The notes: generated by a model not told the origin, from the sequence alone. A stretch of 64,000 nt of DNA from Planctobacterium marinum (GCF_036322805.1 NZ_AP027272.1:3596001-3660000), one strand, 5' to 3'; counted from the stretch's first letter, positions 47,569 to 57,595 are shown. Program-made: numbers and translations.

Positions 47569-48486
47569 TCAAACGCGACGCGGTGTAACCAAAAACACTA
47601 AAGTAAACCAGGCCATCACTAAAAACCCAGTTAAAAAACCAGCCGCGATGCAAATTAATGCGCGGCGCGGAGCATGTTTAAGCTCTGGTGTATACGGTGG
47701 ATCGATAATAGTAAAAACAAAATCGGACCTCACCTCCGCTAGCATTAGCTGTTTGGTTTGCTCTTGGATCAACTGATAGAAAACCGATTTCATTTCAATG
47801 TCGCCAATCTGCTGTACTTTTGCCTCAAGGTATTCAATATTTTCTTTAGTAGATTGAATTTCCCTGCTGCGCATATCACTATTTAACTGATTGACCAAAA
47901 GTGACAACCACTCTTTTGACAACCTAGGAGAAAAAAACTCCACTGAAATCTTAATCAAACCTGTTGTCGCATCTTTTTCCACGGTAAGTAATTGCATGAA
48001 CTTTTCATACACTTCCAAAGCGGTAGGTTCTGGAGGTCTGCCATTGCTCAATGTACGCGTCCAGGTGTTACTAATGGCATCGTATATATCTTCATCTAGT
48101 AACAGCTCACCCGAGTTGTCATCCCATCCAGTAGAAGCCATCAGCTGAGGTTTAATTTGATATTTTTCAACAAAATTGCTCAAAAACTGTCGGGATTTGA
48201 TGATTTCCAATGCAACGGTGACTTGGTCGGTGGAATCACCACCAATGGAAATCCCGGCTAATGAGGCCAGGCCGCCAAGTTGTCCAGAAAGATTATTCAA
48301 CCCCCCACCACTAGCTTCTTCTGTGGGGGATAATGTCGTTTCACTGAGGTAAGTATTGGGAATAGTTAACGTCCATATCGCTGTCACAAGCACTACTAGC
48401 AACGGAATTAAAAAAATAAAAAGCTTTTTATCAAAAAGGTATTTAAACAGGCTGTGCAAGCTGTAATCTAAATGATGGTGTTCCAT
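47569..48486 (-). CDS. wzz: Wzz-type chain-length regulator
   Basis: A 305-residue inner-membrane protein with the two-helix Wzz layout: TM1 near 24-45 (KLFIFLIPLLVVLVTAIWTL) and TM2 near 275-298, after the proline-rich DPPYTPELKHAPRRA. The periplasmic part has a coiled coil (about 195-245). There is no cytoplasmic tyrosine-kinase domain, so it regulates length as an O-antigen-type PCP1 protein. The DUF2304 gene follows seven bases upstream on the strand. Confidence 0.9.
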   Translation of the reverse strand: MEHHHLDYSLHSLFKYLFDKKLFIFLIPLLVVLVTAIWTLTIPNTYLSETTLSPTEEASGGGLNNLSGQLGGLASLAGISIGGDSTDQVTVALEIIKSRQFLSNFVEKYQIKPQLMASTGWDDNSGELLLDEDIYDAISNTWTRTLSNGRPPEPTALEVYEKFMQLLTVEKDATTGLIKISVEFFSPRLSKEWLSLLVNQLNSDMRSREIQSTKENIEYLEAKVQQIGDIEMKSVFYQLIQEQTKQLMLAEVRSDFVFTIIDPPYTPELKHAPRRALICIAAGFLTGFLVMAWFTLVFLVTPRRV

Positions 48487-48492
48487 TAACTG

Positions 48493-48855
48493 TTATTCCT
48501 TTAAATGCTGATTATTGTCATCAATCTTAGCCTCAAGGATTGCGACTTTTTGTATTAATCTCGTAACTGACATTTGTAACCTTGCTCTTTCGATGTCGGC
48601 TAACAATAACTTGATCAGTACAACTGCAAAACCGATTAAAAGTGGAATAATTGGTGGATACGAGATTCCAAGTTCAAAACCAATGATGTCGTTCAGACCG
48701 GGATTTAATCCATAAAGCAATATAGCTAAAGCAAGCAACAACCACTTTACTGCGTCTCTCTGGATTAGATAGTCTCTTCTCACCAACAACAAGATACAGC
48801 CTGCAATAACAGTCGCTAGAACTGCGGAAACAATTTGGGGATTACTAAATGGCAT
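48493..48855 (-). CDS. DUF2304 family membrane protein
   Basis: A 120-residue protein with three hydrophobic segments and a C-terminal coiled coil (about 85-118, ADIERARLQMSVTRLIQKVAI). DUF2304 proteins stand beside dolichyl-phosphate-mannose-synthase-like transferases in many polysaccharide loci, as here, and probably anchor or assist them. The precise role is unknown. Confidence 0.8.
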   Translation of the reverse strand: MPFSNPQIVSAVLATVIAGCILLLVRRDYLIQRDAVKWLLLALAILLYGLNPGLNDIIGFELGISYPPIIPLLIGFAVVLIKLLLADIERARLQMSVTRLIQKVAILEAKIDDNNQHLKE

Positions 48856-48860
48856 ACAAA

Positions 48861-49574
48861 TTACTTTAATCTTTTAATGAGTTTAGAACGGTTTTCCGGT
48901 GCTGCTTTCGCCAAGCTGATTATCACAGTCGACAACATATAAAAAGCAATTTTAAGCCAAGAAGAAAAAATCCGAGATTCGCCATCGACTCTCTCGTTTA
49001 TTTCCACTTCGACTTCTTTGTATTTCAATCCAGCTGACTTCAGCATCAAAAGTACACCGACATCCTGATACTCCAGAAGACAAGCTTGCTCACTGGTAAG
49101 GATGGCCATTGCCGCGCGGTTGTAGGCTCTAAAACCAGACGTTAAATCAGCTATTTGTATTCCACCAATAGTGCGAAACAGGCGCCAAGCAATCTTCTTG
49201 AAGAGCGTGCCTCGCTCAACACAAGAACCCACAATAAAATCGACTTCAGGATTTAAAGCCATAGAATCTAACAGTTTGACTATCTGCGTTGCCAAGTGCT
49301 GACCATCGGCATCCATAGAAATTGCCAGATCAAATCCTGTATTATAGGCATGCAACAAGCCTGTCTGGGTAGCTCTCCAGGCGCCCCGGCTTTCAACGTG
49401 GTTTAACACGCAAACATCATAACCAGCAAGAATTTCTTGGGTATCATCATCACTGCAATCATTGACAACGATCACGAACGCATCTGGACATTGATGCTTT
49501 ATGCTGTCAATGACAACACCAATCGTTTTTTGCTCATTTTTCGCAGGAATAACAATTGCTAGTGACTGCTTCAC
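48861..49574 (-). CDS. Family 2 glycosyltransferase (polyprenyl-phosphate-sugar synthase type)
   Basis: A 237-residue transferase. SLAIVIPAKNEQKTIG and VNDCSDDDT give the nucleotide-sugar site; MDADGQH is the metal-binding D-x-D equivalent, and ADLTSGFRAYNR matches DPM1-type enzymes. Together with DUF2304 it probably loads a sugar onto undecaprenyl phosphate for periplasmic transfer. GTG 49574 is chosen, with GGGAG five bases upstream; an ATG at 49619 would add 15 residues. Confidence 0.85.
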   Translation of the reverse strand: MKQSLAIVIPAKNEQKTIGVVIDSIKHQCPDAFVIVVNDCSDDDTQEILAGYDVCVLNHVESRGAWRATQTGLLHAYNTGFDLAISMDADGQHLATQIVKLLDSMALNPEVDFIVGSCVERGTLFKKIAWRLFRTIGGIQIADLTSGFRAYNRAAMAILTSEQACLLEYQDVGVLLMLKSAGLKYKEVEVEINERVDGESRIFSSWLKIAFYMLSTVIISLAKAAPENRSKLIKRLK

Positions 49575-49638
49575 ACACGCTCCCAAAACAACCCAAGCGC
49601 GAATTATACAGGGATACATTCACAAGGCTACCTATGCT

Positions 49639-50835
49639 TCAATAATTGTTTTTAGATCTTCGGAGCATAGCAATGACATAAGTTAACAGAATAACTGCGA
49701 TACCAAACTCACTAATGAGCCTTGCCCAAGCTGCCCCCCGAATACTAAAAGCAGGGATCGCAAATAAATTAATACAAAACAACAATAAAAGCCCCAGTAC
49801 AGATACCCAAATAAAAATATTTTCTTTGTGATTAGCAATAAGATAAGCAGAGAAAAGTGCGTTAAATGCATTGGGTAATAATGCGATAGTTAAGATTAAA
49901 ATCGTTTCAAATGCATTGCTATATCCGGGAAACAGATTGGACAGGATAAAATTGCCTAAAAAACACCATGTCATTAGCCCAAGACTAAATACAATGCTCA
50001 AAATTAAAGCACTTTTCTTCAGCAAAGATTGACCTGATTGGCTGTCACGCTTTTGGTTAAATCGGTTAAAAAATAAAAAAGTCACAGGCATAAGCATTAA
50101 AATCGCAGCTTCAAACACCTGAACTGAGAAAAAATATTCTGCAAGGTGCTGATAGTTGGTATCAAAATATCTAAGTAGCAGAACATCAACTTTCATAAAT
50201 GATACTGTCACCAGCTCAATGATAAAGAAACCTCTCACTATGGGGTCAGAAAGCGCATTTTTTACAGATGCAAAGGTAACCTCACTGATACCAAAAAACT
50301 TACGGCCCCCCATAAGAAAAAAAGTAACGATGCTCGCGACAATCCCTGTCCAAAACACAGAAATCTCCGAGACACTTGTTAAAGTGAGGGCCAAAAAAGC
50401 AAACATGGATAACCATAGCCATCGATAGAGCAAGATTACTGAAACATCTCGGGCATACATGCCCCTGCCCCTGTAATGCGTGGCAAGAATTGTAATTATC
50501 TGTAGTCCGGTTGCCGCACACAAAGCCAGGGTCAATGTGTTGTCACTAACAATCCAAAATGCCAAAAAAAAGATAGTGAGTGAAAAGCAAATCACCAAGG
50601 AAGAACCGATTACCGAAGCTGCCTTAGTTGTATTGTTTTGACTTGTATATTTGAATAGAGCGTCTTTATGACCAAGGTTGATAAGCAGTAATAACAGAGT
50701 CGAAGCAGTCCACAAAACACCATATTCAGCGTATGCGACTTTATTCAGAAAAGTGACGAAACCAAATAGCAACAACAGGCTGACAGCAATATTCAGTGCA
50801 GTAAGTATCAAATATTGCAGATAGTCCTTTGCCAA
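49639..50835 (-). CDS. Second Wzx-type polysaccharide flippase
   Basis: A 398-residue membrane protein with about twelve hydrophobic segments. AEYGVLWTASTLLLLLINLGHKDALFKYTS near 36 resembles the MOP-family substrate region. It shares no obvious similarity with the other flippase at 44932. Presence of two suggests two substrates or two assembled loci. It lies 20 bases before the PglF-like dehydratase gene. Confidence 0.8.
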   Translation of the reverse strand: MAKDYLQYLILTALNIAVSLLLLFGFVTFLNKVAYAEYGVLWTASTLLLLLINLGHKDALFKYTSQNNTTKAASVIGSSLVICFSLTIFFLAFWIVSDNTLTLALCAATGLQIITILATHYRGRGMYARDVSVILLYRWLWLSMFAFLALTLTSVSEISVFWTGIVASIVTFFLMGGRKFFGISEVTFASVKNALSDPIVRGFFIIELVTVSFMKVDVLLLRYFDTNYQHLAEYFFSVQVFEAAILMLMPVTFLFFNRFNQKRDSQSGQSLLKKSALILSIVFSLGLMTWCFLGNFILSNLFPGYSNAFETILILTIALLPNAFNALFSAYLIANHKENIFIWVSVLGLLLLFCINLFAIPAFSIRGAAWARLISEFGIAVILLTYVIAMLRRSKNNY

Positions 50836-50855
50836 CTAATATCCCTTTAAAATAT

Positions 50856-52817
50856 TTATAACGATGATTTGGTGCGGGGCAGAACGTGAATGTTATCGTA
50901 CTTTAACTCGTCGTTTGAATTCTTAATTTTAGAGGAAACTGAATTAAGTATATCGCATATTGGCGTAGAAGGATTAAACCCCGTTGGTGCATCAATGAGC
51001 AACTGACGCAATTGTTCTACATCGTTAAGCTCAATTGCATTTTTCAGTTTTTCTAACAACATCGCCAAGTCTGAGTCAGCGAGTTTGATTTCGTTTGCCC
51101 TCATGATTCTTGGATGTCGCGTTTTGAATACGTCGCCACCAATGAGTAATTCCTCATACAGCTTCTCGCCTGGCCGCAATCCAGAATAAACAATTTCTAT
51201 ATCGCCATCTGAATATTTATCTGGCTTGAATGTATATCCCATCAACTGAATCATGTTTTTAGCCAAATCGGCAATTTTAACTGGTTTGCCCATATCCAGC
51301 ACAAACACATCACCGCCTTCCGCCATCGCACCGGCTTGGATTACCAAAGAGGCAGCTTCAGGAATTGTCATGAAATAACGATTAATCTCCGGGTGAGTAA
51401 CGGTAACCGGACCACCTGCTTCTATTTGCTTTCTAAAGAAAGGAATAACAGATCCTGACGACCCCAATACGTTACCGAAACGCACCATCGAAAATATGGT
51501 TTTATTGCTTTTTTCAGCTTTGTTTTGCACTACCAATTCAGCGAGACGTTTTGAGGTGCCCATCACATTGGTTGGCCGCACAGCCTTATCGGTGGATACA
51601 AGTACAAAGTGTGAGACCTGATGTTTTAATACGGCCTCTGCAACGATTTTCGTCCCCCAGATATTGTTCCATAGTCCGGCCCCCATATTGAATTCAACAA
51701 GAGGGACATGTTTATAAGCGGCAGCATGGTAGACTGTATCTATTTTAAAGGAAGAAAAAATCCGCTCGACCAACTGTTCATCTGTAACTGAACCTAATAT
51801 GGGCTTAACAGCAACTTCAGGTGCGATGGAGCATAGTTCCTTTTCTATCGCGTACAAATTATATTCCGAGATTTCAAAAATGATCAGTTCTTTAGGACTA
51901 ATCTCGACAATTTTCCGACAAATTTCAGAGCCAATCGATCCCCCGGCTCCAGTCACTAAAACGGTTTTGCCCGATAAACATTTTGATAATAAGTCTTCAA
52001 AAGGCCTAACTTCATCTCTTCCGAGAAGTTCCTCAATTTGTACAGACCTGAGCTGAGAAACGCTAACTTTTCCACTCACTAGATCAGCAGTTCCGGGAAT
52101 AGTCAGCATATCTACATTCATTTTTTTAACACTGTTGAAGATTTCCCTCTTTTTGTCTTTGGAAATACTTGGGATTGCAAACAGGACCGTATGAACTTTA
52201 TAAACGTCTATAAGAAATTGTAGTCTGGAGGGATGATAAACTTCTACGTTTGCTATGGAGGTGCTTTGTAGCGATACTTCATCGTCCACAAAAGCGACTG
52301 GTTCATATTCATTGCCGTTTTGTAGGGATAGGCACAACTGTCGACCAGAGGCGCCTGCGCCATAAATAATAACAGGTTGTTTTTCTTTATTCTTCCTTGT
52401 GTTTATGAGGCCTCTAATTGTAAGTCTGGAACCTGCCACAAATACCAAAATCAATGCAGAATAAATAAAAGGGACAGACCTTGGCAGTGATGCACCGGCC
52501 ATGAACAGAAAAAAACACAACATTGCAGTTGATAACACACATCCCCAAAAGATATTTATTAAAACTTTAACATCCAGATATCTAATCACCGCCCTGTAAA
52601 GCCCAAGCTTTACCCATATGGCAACAGAAATAGCAGACGTCGCCACCAGCACCAATATCAAATTTTGTGTTAACCATTGACTGGTTTCACCTGCTACCCT
52701 AATCCACAACGAAGACCAAAAGGCGATTCCAACAAAAATAAAATCTACAGCAACTGTAACAAGGCGTTTGAATGCTCGAGGCATCTCAAGAAAGAAATCA
52801 AGCCATTGGACAAACAC
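50856..52817 (-). CDS. Membrane-bound UDP-sugar 4,6-dehydratase (PglF/WbpM/CapD type)
   Basis: A 653-residue enzyme. Four N-terminal membrane helices (1-130) are followed by a CoA-binding-like domain and the SDR catalytic domain from about 280 with GAGGSIGSEICRKI. The active-site stretch is LVSTDKAVRPTNVMGTSKR, with Met in place of the usual Tyr in the Y-x-x-x-K motif, as in WbpM and PglF. It converts UDP-GlcNAc to the 4-keto-6-deoxy sugar. The DegT enzyme downstream would then aminate C4. It is divergent from the ligase gene. Confidence 0.93.
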   Translation of the reverse strand: MFVQWLDFFLEMPRAFKRLVTVAVDFIFVGIAFWSSLWIRVAGETSQWLTQNLILVLVATSAISVAIWVKLGLYRAVIRYLDVKVLINIFWGCVLSTAMLCFFLFMAGASLPRSVPFIYSALILVFVAGSRLTIRGLINTRKNKEKQPVIIYGAGASGRQLCLSLQNGNEYEPVAFVDDEVSLQSTSIANVEVYHPSRLQFLIDVYKVHTVLFAIPSISKDKKREIFNSVKKMNVDMLTIPGTADLVSGKVSVSQLRSVQIEELLGRDEVRPFEDLLSKCLSGKTVLVTGAGGSIGSEICRKIVEISPKELIIFEISEYNLYAIEKELCSIAPEVAVKPILGSVTDEQLVERIFSSFKIDTVYHAAAYKHVPLVEFNMGAGLWNNIWGTKIVAEAVLKHQVSHFVLVSTDKAVRPTNVMGTSKRLAELVVQNKAEKSNKTIFSMVRFGNVLGSSGSVIPFFRKQIEAGGPVTVTHPEINRYFMTIPEAASLVIQAGAMAEGGDVFVLDMGKPVKIADLAKNMIQLMGYTFKPDKYSDGDIEIVYSGLRPGEKLYEELLIGGDVFKTRHPRIMRANEIKLADSDLAMLLEKLKNAIELNDVEQLRQLLIDAPTGFNPSTPICDILNSVSSKIKNSNDELKYDNIHVLPRTKSSL

Positions 52818-53178
52818 AGAAAACTCCTAATTTCAGAGGATAACTAAACCATGGTTTAAAAAGACAATATCTATTGTAACAAACTTTTATCATTGGCTCT
52901 CTATCATCATCATGCTTTAATAGCATAACTGACTAATATTTGAAGCACTCCCTACTGTAATTTAAATAAGAACCTCCAGCACCAGTCGAACGATACTAAG
53001 GACTTTTTCGATTGGATGACCTGATTTCAAAGATGCTGGAGATAAATATTATTGGCCTCAGTCCAGCTCTATAGCTAAATTAGAGGACATCAGTATACAA
53101 TAAAACCAGCAGAACACACCAAAAGTCATTGAATGTTTCAAGCTAATTCCGTAACCCACCCCAAGTAATTTTGTAGAT
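52818..53178. other. 361-base divergent intergenic region, no gene seen
   Basis: AT-rich gap between the PglF-like dehydratase (minus) and the ligase-like gene (plus). It probably holds divergent promoters, but no convincing -35/-10 pair, operator or RNA gene was picked out. Confidence 0.5.
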
Positions 53179-55320
53179 ATGAATAATTCTCATTATTTTA
53201 AAGACAACAATGATATTCAAGTTAAACATGTCGGCAGTTTTACGCTATTGTTTTTCCTCTCAGTTCTCCGCCCAGCAGCATTATGGCCTGAAATCCACAT
53301 CCCAATGGTACCCATTACGTTGCTGGTATTAGCCTTTTTATTACTCTTTAAAATCCATCTTACGTTAGGCTTTAAAACGTTTTGTCTTAAATATAGAACA
53401 CCACTTATACTTATCATCATTTACCAAACCCTATGCCTTATATCACTGGTTGTTAACCGCGATAGATATGCAGATACAACGGACTTTATACACTGGGGAT
53501 TGATACTTGTTGTGGTTCAAGGTGCACTACCTACTGCGGTATTTCTGTTTCTTTTACCACAGAATCGGTCCGGACTCTCATTCACTCGCTGGAGATATAA
53601 TTGGATTTTACCCCTAGTAATTGCAGCACTGATACCTGCAGTAGCAATTTGGCAAAAGATAGATAACCAAAGTGCTTTCCAGTTTTATCAATATTTTATT
53701 GCAGGAAATGTTGGATATTCAAATAACGTTAGAAGCATCTTGGCTATTAGCACAGATTTAGGCTCCGTTGTTGCAGTAGTTTGGTTTGTACTCTCCCTGC
53801 TTGCTATTTCTTTTTTCCAAAAAGAAAAAAAAAGAATAGCTTTTTTATTAATATTTATATCACTCTTAAACATCATCGCAGGAATCAATAGTGGAGCAAG
53901 AAACTTTTTATTGATGAGTGTTATTGGAATACTATTATGGGCATTTTACTTTCTGAGACACAATCGAGCATCGCTTGTTTTCGCATTAGTAATTCTTTTT
54001 CTTGCCGGCATTGCTGCTACGCAGTGGATGCCCACAAGCGTAGCTTATAAGCTATCCAATTTAGCGCCTTTAATTCTGCCGCTTAACTTAGGGACACAAC
54101 TTATTCCCAGTGATTTTCTACCAAATGTATCTATTGATGTATTTGGATATGATCGACTCACGCTTTGGCAGAATGCTCTAAACCAAATTAGACAAAATCC
54201 TTTAATAGGCATCAGCAACGGTGGCTTTAGACTATTGATGGAATCAAATGGTGGCTCGCGCGTAAACAATGTCCATAATGCATTACTGCAAAGCGCAATA
54301 GACGCAGGGGTATTAGGCACCATTATTTTTATATCAATAGTTTTAGACATTTTAAAACGCACTTATAAGCAGCCCGTTGGTATAATTATCTTGATTTGTG
54401 CATCAGGCTTGTTAGTTGATAACTTTATCGAACATAGTTTGCCATGGATAATACTGGTCGCATTCTCAATAGCAACAATAAATCATCAAAAAAACATACG
54501 AGATGAGATAAAGCCAAGTTTAATCAAAAGGTCACTTGCCATCCCGGCTATTTTATGTTTTGTCGCATTGATGACGGCTATTCTGGTAAAATATCATTCT
54601 AGTAGGGCAAAACTTATCGCAGCACCGACAGAGAAATTGATAGAAATAATATATCCAATATTTTCAGACTCACACTGGAGTAACTCCCCAACAATCGTCT
54701 CAAAAAATTTCATTAATTATTCCAAATTTGAAGCGCAAAAAGGTCTTGGAACCTTGTTTCCTATTATGCATTATCCAATTCCATGTCACTACAGCTATCC
54801 ACATTCTTACTTTCTCGGAATGATAAATGAAATTTCAAAAAACAATTCAGGTCACAAAATAGGCAGCAATTGGGGAATATTTAAAACCAGTGAGTTACCT
54901 TGCGATTTGACTGATGAAACTAGTATGGAGCCTCAAGATTGGATCAGTAATAACAATAGATACTTTCAGCGTGCTGGGTTAATGAAGGACAATACTGAAC
55001 TGAGAGTTATGTATGGTACACCTTCGGTTTTTTCCCCCATTTTTAAAGCCCGAAGTTATGAAAAAATTACTTTCAATGCTAGGGGAGTTAAAGTCAGAAA
55101 TGTAGCTCCAGAGCTGATAATAGAGTTAATAGATGGAGACTCAGGTGAAGTTGCATATAAAAAATTTACTAAAGTCCCCAGAGTAGAAACTAAAATTATT
55201 ATACCGACTACATCAGTTGCCAATCGTGCGTATGTAAAGTTAAAGCTCAACAACTATCAATATGATAGGGCTACAAAAGAATACCACCAGATCATAATTA
55301 AAAACATTAAATTTGAATAA
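53179..55320 (+). CDS. O-antigen ligase/polymerase family membrane protein with C-terminal domain
   Basis: A 713-residue protein. About eleven hydrophobic segments (residues 15-470) include NPLIGISNGGFRLLMESNGGSRVNNVHNALLQ, the loop and His typical of Wzy_C/WaaL ligases. The last 230 residues are soluble and probably beta-rich (FNARGVKVRN, then VAPELIIELIDGDSG), unusual for this family. It would either ligate glycan to a lipid or protein, or polymerise. It is one of two plus-strand genes in the locus. Membrane topology is the main evidence, and the function is uncertain. Confidence 0.8.
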   Translation: MNNSHYFKDNNDIQVKHVGSFTLLFFLSVLRPAALWPEIHIPMVPITLLVLAFLLLFKIHLTLGFKTFCLKYRTPLILIIIYQTLCLISLVVNRDRYADTTDFIHWGLILVVVQGALPTAVFLFLLPQNRSGLSFTRWRYNWILPLVIAALIPAVAIWQKIDNQSAFQFYQYFIAGNVGYSNNVRSILAISTDLGSVVAVVWFVLSLLAISFFQKEKKRIAFLLIFISLLNIIAGINSGARNFLLMSVIGILLWAFYFLRHNRASLVFALVILFLAGIAATQWMPTSVAYKLSNLAPLILPLNLGTQLIPSDFLPNVSIDVFGYDRLTLWQNALNQIRQNPLIGISNGGFRLLMESNGGSRVNNVHNALLQSAIDAGVLGTIIFISIVLDILKRTYKQPVGIIILICASGLLVDNFIEHSLPWIILVAFSIATINHQKNIRDEIKPSLIKRSLAIPAILCFVALMTAILVKYHSSRAKLIAAPTEKLIEIIYPIFSDSHWSNSPTIVSKNFINYSKFEAQKGLGTLFPIMHYPIPCHYSYPHSYFLGMINEISKNNSGHKIGSNWGIFKTSELPCDLTDETSMEPQDWISNNNRYFQRAGLMKDNTELRVMYGTPSVFSPIFKARSYEKITFNARGVKVRNVAPELIIELIDGDSGEVAYKKFTKVPRVETKIIIPTTSVANRAYVKLKLNNYQYDRATKEYHQIIIKNIKFE

Positions 55321-55397
55321 GCAACTAAACGCAAATTTGCTCCTTACTACCAACTTACCTCAGCCAGCATCAATAGCTCATGGGGAATAAGTGGGGC

Positions 55398-56555
55398 TTA
55401 TAATACCTCTAATGAATTCTTAAGGCTTGATATGACGTACTCAGCCTGACTAACTGTCATCTCAGGATAAATAGGGAGACTTAAGCAGCTTTTCCAGATT
55501 GCTTCAGTATTTGGGAATCGTTCAGGCTGCAATCCATAAGTGTTTTTATAGTAGGACAAACGATGAATAGGTTTGTAATGTACAGAAACCCCCACATTGC
55601 GCTTTGCTAGTTCTTCAATAAGCAAGTTTCTATCATGCCCTGCTTCAATTAAGATTGGAAAAAGGTGCCAAGCATGTTGATGATGGGGAACTCTGGATTT
55701 AAACATTTTTACGCTCGGCTCAGTCTGCAATGCGCCAATATAGTATTCAGCAATGTCCTGACGTTGTTGTCTGAATATTTCTGCTTTTTTGAACTGCGCT
55801 AATCCAATGGCTGCATTAACATCGGGCATATTGTATTTATAACCCGGCGCTACAACGTCGTATTCCCAAGATGCTCCTTTTTTTGTAAACCGATCCCACA
55901 CATCACGATCAATGCCATGCAGTCTCATCACCTTTATTCGTTTTGCCAGCGAAGAATCATTAGTGACTACCATTCCACCTTCGCCGGTTGTAATTGTTTT
56001 ATTTGCATAGAAAGAAAAACAGGTTACGTCGCCAACACTACCTACAGGTCCGTACTGATCAAAAGCTGGAAAAGCATGAGCGGCATCCACCAACACTTTA
56101 ATTTCCTGCTTAGTACAGTAATCGCATATACCATCCAGCCCTGTCATCTCTGCAGACTGCCCAGCATAATGCACAACAATCACTGCATCAATTTTACCGT
56201 GTTCTGCGACTGCCTTAGCAATTAACTCTTTTGTGATTAGACCTGTCTCTTTGTCAACATCCACGATAACAGGCTCTGCATCTAAATAGCGAACTACCTC
56301 AGCTGAGGCGGTAAATGTAAGAGAAGGGACTATAACCTTCGAATCTTTTTTGACCCCCAAAGCCTCCAGAGATAGGTGTAAACCAGCAGTGCATGAATTA
56401 ACTGCTAATGCATGTTCAACCTTACAAAACTCTCGAAATTTCGCTTCGAATTCCGTAGTCTTTGAAGCAGTTGTTAACCAACCACTTTTTAACACTTCAT
56501 TGACCAATTGGATTTCTTCATCAACCGAACTCAACTTAAAAAAAGGTACTTTCAA
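55398..56555 (-). CDS. DegT/DnrJ/EryC1/StrS sugar aminotransferase
   Basis: A 385-residue PLP enzyme. VNSCTAGLHLSLEALGV is the cofactor-phosphate loop; VDAAHAFPAF holds the pyridine-ring Asp; FYANKTITTGEGG (near 186) has the Schiff-base Lys. It aminates the 4-keto sugar made by the PglF-like dehydratase to a UDP-4-amino-4,6-dideoxy sugar. No N-acetyltransferase (PglD) gene is in this window. The gene order dehydratase, aminotransferase, phosphoglycosyl transferase is like campylobacter-type loci. Confidence 0.93.
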   Translation of the reverse strand: MKVPFFKLSSVDEEIQLVNEVLKSGWLTTASKTTEFEAKFREFCKVEHALAVNSCTAGLHLSLEALGVKKDSKVIVPSLTFTASAEVVRYLDAEPVIVDVDKETGLITKELIAKAVAEHGKIDAVIVVHYAGQSAEMTGLDGICDYCTKQEIKVLVDAAHAFPAFDQYGPVGSVGDVTCFSFYANKTITTGEGGMVVTNDSSLAKRIKVMRLHGIDRDVWDRFTKKGASWEYDVVAPGYKYNMPDVNAAIGLAQFKKAEIFRQQRQDIAEYYIGALQTEPSVKMFKSRVPHHQHAWHLFPILIEAGHDRNLLIEELAKRNVGVSVHYKPIHRLSYYKNTYGLQPERFPNTEAIWKSCLSLPIYPEMTVSQAEYVISSLKNSLEVL

Positions 56556-56701
56556 GATTTCTCCTCAAGAAATATTAGGATTAATGTCGTCATTTTGATG
56601 ACACTAACATGGAAATGTCTTTTGATCGTGTTCCCCGTACAACTCATCGTAAACAAAAATATATTAGCAGTACTTAACCACGAAACGCCGCCGAGTTTTC
56701 C

Positions 56702-57283
56702 TCATTTAACTATTACTGAGTAAAAGGTACGAAGAATTATTTTCGTATCAACAAGCAAGCTTTTATGTTTTATGTAATTTAGGTACATTCCAAGCTTCCT
56801 CGGTAATATATCATCCTTATAGGTAGCTTCGGGGTCAGAGCTTGAATTTAAAATCTCTTCCTCGTTCCTAAATTCAATTGAGGCTGGGTCTGTTATGCCT
56901 GGTTTCATTTGATGTACTTTCTTCCATTCACTAGGATACACACCAACCCACTTCTCAACTTCCGGTCGAGGCCCTACGAAATTCATGCTTCCATTCAGAA
57001 CATTAATTATTTGCGGTAATTCATCTAGCTTTGTTTTTCTTAATACCTTTCCCACTTTTGTAACTCTTGTAACACAACCAGCATCAAAAGAACCTTTTTC
57101 AGCTCCCGCTACATTGGTCATTGTTCTAAACTTGTATATATCAAACGCCTTTCCTTGAAAACCAATCCGTCGCTGCTTAAAAAAAACCGGGAAGCCATCA
57201 GTTAGAATTATGGCAATTGGAACAATCAATAAAACAGGCATTAAAACCATTAAAATAGCGAAAGCTATCATTTTCTGGATCAT
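56702..57283 (-). CDS. Initiating phosphoglycosyl transferase (PglC-like sugar transferase)
   Basis: A 193-residue monotopic enzyme that moves a phospho-sugar from UDP-sugar to undecaprenyl phosphate, starting repeat-unit synthesis. One N-terminal re-entrant hydrophobic helix (about 5-28) is followed by FFKQRRIGFQGKAFDIYKFRTM, then LRKTKLDELPQIINVLNGSMNFVGPRPE with the Asp-Glu catalytic pair and the P-R-P site. The small size marks the PglC type rather than WbaP. ATG 57283 has no good ribosome site. Confidence 0.92.
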   Translation of the reverse strand: MIQKMIAFAILMVLMPVLLIVPIAIILTDGFPVFFKQRRIGFQGKAFDIYKFRTMTNVAGAEKGSFDAGCVTRVTKVGKVLRKTKLDELPQIINVLNGSMNFVGPRPEVEKWVGVYPSEWKKVHQMKPGITDPASIEFRNEEEILNSSSDPEATYKDDILPRKLGMYLNYIKHKSLLVDTKIILRTFYSVIVK

Positions 57284-57595
57284 AGGAGACTCGCACCGTT
57301 TGATAATCTTTCTAATCTGTCCCGCATCTTCTCTCCCGTCACCCTGCCTAACTTAAACTTCAAAAACGAAAAGCTCTTAAAATTTTACAAAAGTGGGGCT
57401 TATGTTCCTAATTGAAATTGCATATATTAGAGATGCTCATGAATCTTTATGAGTGTCTACGATATTTACACAAGGAACACAAACCTTAATCTTATACCCA
57501 CTGCTTAGAAAGGCTTATTCTTCATCATAATTACCATAATTTTATCAATTATGTTGTTCGCTTAGAAATTCAAGAAGTAAAGCTCCGTTAAACCA
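57284..57595. other. 312-base intergenic region, no gene seen
   Basis: Between the PglC-like gene and the second sulfotransferase, both minus. Nothing coding was recognised. Positions 57391-57403 (AAGTGGGGCTTAT) repeat exactly at 55389-55401, just after the DegT stop; this may be chance or a recombination scar. Confidence 0.45.

Noticed and set aside
55331-55340. Palindrome GCAAATTTGC after the ligase gene
   Set aside because: Ten bases with no T-run; too short and AT-rich to call a terminator or operator.
57434-57456. Short inverted repeat CTCAT/ATGAG in the gap before the second sulfotransferase
   Set aside because: Only five base pairs in the stem; no T-run and no known RNA motif.
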